64,000 bases of DNA. It comes from Blautia sp. GTDB taxonomy: Bacteria > Bacillota > Clostridia > Lachnospirales > Lachnospiraceae. The notes under the pieces are model-generated. The model was given only the letters and a program-made list of their open reading frames with translations, had not been told where the DNA came from and did not search any database. The DNA is taken from contig JAUUSJ010000003.1 in assembly GCA_030841965.1 (NCBI GenBank), positions 14,146-78,145 on the forward strand. The letters are read 5' to 3'. Shown here piece after piece: positions 61,461-64,000 of the stretch (positions within the stretch are counted from its first letter, which is position 1; each line of letters opens with the position of its first letter). The translations under genes and the position numbers were made by a program.

Positions 61461-61646
61461 GCTGAGAGACAGGTATATCCTCCAAAAACGATAGAGAGTG
61501 GAGCGATTTTTCGATATGCTTAGCTTTGACGCCGGAGCACTGTCTGAGCGCCAAAGGCGCGAGTTTGCGGGAGGCGGCATATATCAGCGCATGTCGAAAA
61601 ATCGTGGGAACGAACGTGTTTTTGGAGGATATACCTGTCTCTCAGC
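61461..61646 (+). ncRNA. Structured intergenic element, copy B
   Basis: Outer arms 61461-61488 and 61619-61646 are perfect 28-base complements (GCTGAGAGACAGGTATATCC...). Then come CGATAGAGAGTGGAGC (61489-61504), inner stem 61505-61519 paired with 61589-61603 over 15 positions, a core with GACGCCGGAGCACTGTCTGA, apical hairpin GCGCC-AAA-GGCGC and GAGTTTGCGGGAGGCGGCAT, and GTGGGAACGAACGTG (61604-61618). The unpaired blocks are identical to copy A, the stems are not. The inner stem has one U-G pair at position 11 in both copies. Confidence 0.6.
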
Positions 61647-61735
61647 GTCTGTCCCCATCCGCTTGCGAAATTGAAAAACCTATGATAGGATAAAAGATAA
61701 GAAATTTAAGAGTTATTTTGTGAGGTGAATAAGAA

Positions 61736-61963
61736 ATGTTTTTTGGAAGTGAAGACGATACATTTTCGCAGATTAGGGAGAAATCTGTACAGCAATGGCT
61801 TTTGGAGATGAGTGAACATGAGGATATTGCTGTCAGGTCTGGAGTTCGAGCTACGACAGATTATATCGCTTCTTTGAAGAAAAAAATAGAGCAATTAGAG
61901 GAGAAAAATCAGCTAAAAAATGAGTATTTGAAAAGGTTAGGGGAGAAAAGGAAGGAAAAATGA
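61736..61963 (+). CDS. Small coiled-coil protein of unknown function
   Basis: A 75-residue, charged protein with no membrane segment. Residues 45-75 (SLKKKIEQLEEKNQLKNEYL) form a heptad-rich coiled coil. The first half (REKSVQQWLLEMSEHEDIAV) is helical. I do not recognise a family. GTGAGGTGAATAAG precedes the ATG and its stop overlaps the start of the NUDIX gene by four bases (ATGA), so the two are translated together. Confidence 0.7.
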   Translation: MFFGSEDDTFSQIREKSVQQWLLEMSEHEDIAVRSGVRATTDYIASLKKKIEQLEEKNQLKNEYLKRLGEKRKEK

Positions 61964-63285
61964 AGAGTGAATTGATAAAGCAGATAGAGCAATATAAGCC
62001 CTTTAATGAGCAGGAGATAAGAGATAGACAGATAATCTTGGACGAGCTAAAGAAGAATGAAAAAATCTTTTCAAGGGAAAGCCAGATGGCGCATATGACA
62101 GCCTCAGCCTGGGTTACGAATAAGAATCGAGATAAAATTCTTATGGTCTATCATAATTTATATGATTCTTGGTCATGGCTTGGGGGACATGCGGATGGGG
62201 AGGAAGATTTATTACAGGTGGCTTTAAGAGAAGTGAGGGAGGAGAGTGGACTTAAAAATCTGACTCCGATATCAGAGGAAATTTATTCTCTGGAGGTTCT
62301 TACAGTAGATGGACATAGAAAAAAGGGAGAGTATGTTTCTTCGCATTTGCATTTTAATATTACGTATCTTCTAGAAGCGGATGATAGAGAAGTTCTATCG
62401 ATTAAGCCAGATGAGAATAGTGGAGTGGCTTGGTTTGGATTAGATAAGGCAGTGGCTTCTTCTTCTGAGAAATGGTTTCGAGAGCATATTTATAATAAAT
62501 TGAATATGAAATTGCAGAGGTTTTTGGTGGAAGAAGAAAATAGGATGGCAGCGGGCTCTAGTACGACATGGGATGATAGTGGAGAGGTGAACGAAAAGAT
62601 AGATTTGGATAAGGAAGAGATGGGGGAGAGAGAGACTTCGGCATGTCAGTGTGGAGACTTGATAGGGAAAAGAGAAGAGATAGTAGAAAAGAAAGTGGAA
62701 AAGGTAGGAAATTTGGAAGCGAGGTTTGAGGATAGGGCTACTGTTCAAGAAAATTCCCGAGAAGATATTAAAGAGGAGAGAGGAATAGAAAGAGTAGAGG
62801 ATAATAAATATATTAAATTTGGAAGCGATAGATTGCCGCTAAGCGATATAAAATCATATGGTATTTCTACAAGTGAGACGAAATGTTATGTTAAAATATA
62901 TGAGCAAATTTTGGATAATCATAAATTAAAGCAGATTTTCTCTTCTGGGTATATGTGGAATGGCAAAAAGCAGAAGGTTGATATATCTGCCGAGGAGTAT
63001 TTTGACAGGGCGAAGAAGATAGCCAGAGTTTATGGATATTCCGTTCCGACAAAAACTGTTTTGAATAAAGATGGTAAAGTCATTATGTACTGTCGAAAGG
63101 CTGGAAAATTAAGTTTGGAGGAGGATTTTATTTCTTGTCCAGTAAAATATTTATATATTGAGACGAAGGATGGACAGAGAAGAGAATTTTTTGAAGATAA
63201 GATAGATTTTCGTATTTATGATAAATTGAAGGAGTTAGATATTGCTTTGCGTAAAATAAATAAGAGTGTGGAGGGAAAGCTATAA
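61960..63285 (+). CDS. NUDIX hydrolase fused to a C-terminal domain of unknown function
   Basis: A 441-residue protein. Residues 30-190 form a NUDIX domain: WLGGHADGEEDLLQVALREV then REESGL completes the Nudix box (GX5EX7REUXEEXGU). A low-complexity, Glu/Lys-rich linker spans about 195-285 (REEIVEKKVEKVGN). The last ~150 residues (SDRLPLSDIKSYGISTSETK ... SAEEYFDRAKKIARVYGYS ... EFFEDKIDFRIYDKLKELDI) are a separate domain that I do not recognise. Most NUDIX enzymes are 150-200 residues, so the fusion is unusual. It likely hydrolyses a nucleoside-diphosphate-linked compound. The start overlaps the previous stop. Confidence 0.82.
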   Translation: MKSELIKQIEQYKPFNEQEIRDRQIILDELKKNEKIFSRESQMAHMTASAWVTNKNRDKILMVYHNLYDSWSWLGGHADGEEDLLQVALREVREESGLKNLTPISEEIYSLEVLTVDGHRKKGEYVSSHLHFNITYLLEADDREVLSIKPDENSGVAWFGLDKAVASSSEKWFREHIYNKLNMKLQRFLVEEENRMAAGSSTTWDDSGEVNEKIDLDKEEMGERETSACQCGDLIGKREEIVEKKVEKVGNLEARFEDRATVQENSREDIKEERGIERVEDNKYIKFGSDRLPLSDIKSYGISTSETKCYVKIYEQILDNHKLKQIFSSGYMWNGKKQKVDISAEEYFDRAKKIARVYGYSVPTKTVLNKDGKVIMYCRKAGKLSLEEDFISCPVKYLYIETKDGQRREFFEDKIDFRIYDKLKELDIALRKINKSVEGKL

Positions 63286-64000
63286 TGAAGTCAAAAGTTA
63301 TTATGGTAGTTTGTTCAAGTTATGATGAGGAGAAGGTTTATCGTGCCATGAGACAGGGGTTAGATGAACTTGGAGGAATTGAGAGGTTTGTAGGGAAAGA
63401 GGAAAAAATATTAGTAAAGCCTAATTTCTTGCTTTCGGCAGCTCCGGAAAAAGCGGCGACGACGCATCCGTCCGTGATTCGGGGAATTCTTCGGATTTTA
63501 TCGGAGAATGGATATGAGAATATAATGTATGGGGATTCGCCAGGGCATGGAAGTTGCGTAGGTATTGCGAAGAAATTGGGGTTAAAGGAAGAAGAGTTTG
63601 GTGCGAGGCTTACGGATATGTCCCAAGAGACAAAGGTATTTTATGAGGAGGGAAAGACCGAAAAAGAATTTTATTTTTGTCAGGAAGTGACACAGATGGA
63701 TGCGTTAATTAATGTCTGTAAGATGAAGACACATGCGCTTGAGAGAGTGACAGGGGCGGTGAAAAATTTATATGGACTAATTTGTGGTTATCGAAAGGCG
63801 GCGGGACATGTGGCACATCCAAATGCCAGTATATTTGCGCGAATGCTCTGTGATATTCACAAGTACACAAAGCCAAGACTTCATATTATGGATGGAATTA
63901 TAGCGATGGAGGGAAATGGCCCTGGAAATGGAACACCGACTCCGATGAACGTTCTTCTTTTTTCGGATGACCCCGTGGCGCTTGATGCGGTATTTTGTCA
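63285..64000 (+). CDS. DUF362 domain protein, 3' end outside window
   Basis: The first 238 codons of a protein of the DUF362 family, open to the end of the window. KILVKPNFLLSAAPEKAATTHPSV (given here only to mark residues 42-65: KPN and the TTHP motif), MYGDSPGHGS, INVCKMKTHALERVTGAVKN and YGLICGYRKAAGH are the family's metal/iron-sulfur-like core; many members carry ferredoxin motifs further on, which cannot be seen here. ATG 63285 overlaps the NUDIX stop by one base (TAATG) with GGAGGG upstream. Function is unknown; links to redox or cofactor metabolism are suggested for the family. Confidence 0.85.
   Translation, partial: MKSKVIMVVCSSYDEEKVYRAMRQGLDELGGIERFVGKEEKILVKPNFLLSAAPEKAATTHPSVIRGILRILSENGYENIMYGDSPGHGSCVGIAKKLGLKEEEFGARLTDMSQETKVFYEEGKTEKEFYFCQEVTQMDALINVCKMKTHALERVTGAVKNLYGLICGYRKAAGHVAHPNASIFARMLCDIHKYTKPRLHIMDGIIAMEGNGPGNGTPTPMNVLLFSDDPVALDAVFC

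Overview
The window looks like a chromosomal segment of a low-GC Clostridia, most likely a Lachnospiraceae gut bacterium. This is inferred from AT-rich codon use, strong AGGAGG-type ribosome sites, several AAA-ATPase/PD-(D/E)XK proteins, IS66 and IS256 remnants, and the protein families present. No rRNA, tRNA or CRISPR array was seen. All coordinates and motifs were read by eye; no database search was run.

Layout. (1) 1-2.3 kb: the end of a polysaccharide flippase and a frameshifted acyltransferase, the tail of a polysaccharide cluster lying to the left. (2) 2.3-9.3 kb: an accessory island with an IS66 remnant, a PD-(D/E)XK transposase-like protein with 12-bp repeats, a TOTE-type primase-helicase and a first AAA/PD-(D/E)XK protein. 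(3) 9.3-24.4 kb: galE, then a compact 13-kb cell-surface polysaccharide operon: a WecG/TagA-type transferase, two GT4 and one GT2 glycosyltransferases, two hexapeptide acyltransferases, a Wzy-like polymerase, a Wzx flippase, two pyruvyl transferases, two FrhB-like iron-sulfur proteins and a VanZ protein. (4) 24.3-41.6 kb: a 17-kb mosaic of mobile debris and expanded cassettes. It holds IS66 ends, an IS256 stump, a broken IS66 element, a decayed AbrB/PIN toxin-antitoxin pair, four AAA/PD-(D/E)XK genes, a duplicated small basic membrane protein, a pseudokinase, a PP2C-like phosphatase and a DUF4869-like/P-loop/unknown trio. (5) 41.9-47.1 kb: gmd, fcl, manC and a phosphohexomutase, a GDP-mannose to GDP-L-fucose supply operon. 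(6) 47.4-56.1 kb: housekeeping-like genes: a pRiA4b ORF-3/SEC-C protein, a type II P-type cation ATPase (minus strand), a small alarmone synthetase, a two-component pair, YccF and PAP2. (7) 56.2-61.0 kb: a circularly permuted ATP-grasp, alpha-E, transglutaminase and two M14-deacylase-like genes, a probable peptide or amide biosynthesis operon of unknown product. (8) 61.0-64 kb: two inverted structured elements, a small coiled-coil gene, a NUDIX fusion and a DUF362 protein cut by the window end.

How it works together. The galE, gmd, fcl and manC products supply nucleotide sugars that the 11-24 kb operon can assemble, decorate (acyl, pyruvyl) and export as a capsule or exopolysaccharide. The 17-kb mosaic separates the sugar-supply genes from the assembly genes and carries clear signs of repeated rearrangement: near-identical duplicated genes, a 595-bp identical tract between two diverged AAA genes, gene ends stranded from their bodies, and solitary IS66 termini at cassette borders.

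The most unusual signal is a pair of inverted ~190-bp intergenic elements at 61013-61204 and 61461-61646. Their core sequences are nearly identical, but their outer and inner stems differ in sequence while each stays self-complementary. That is the pattern expected of a structured RNA or a hairpin-dependent mobile element. I could not assign it to a known family.
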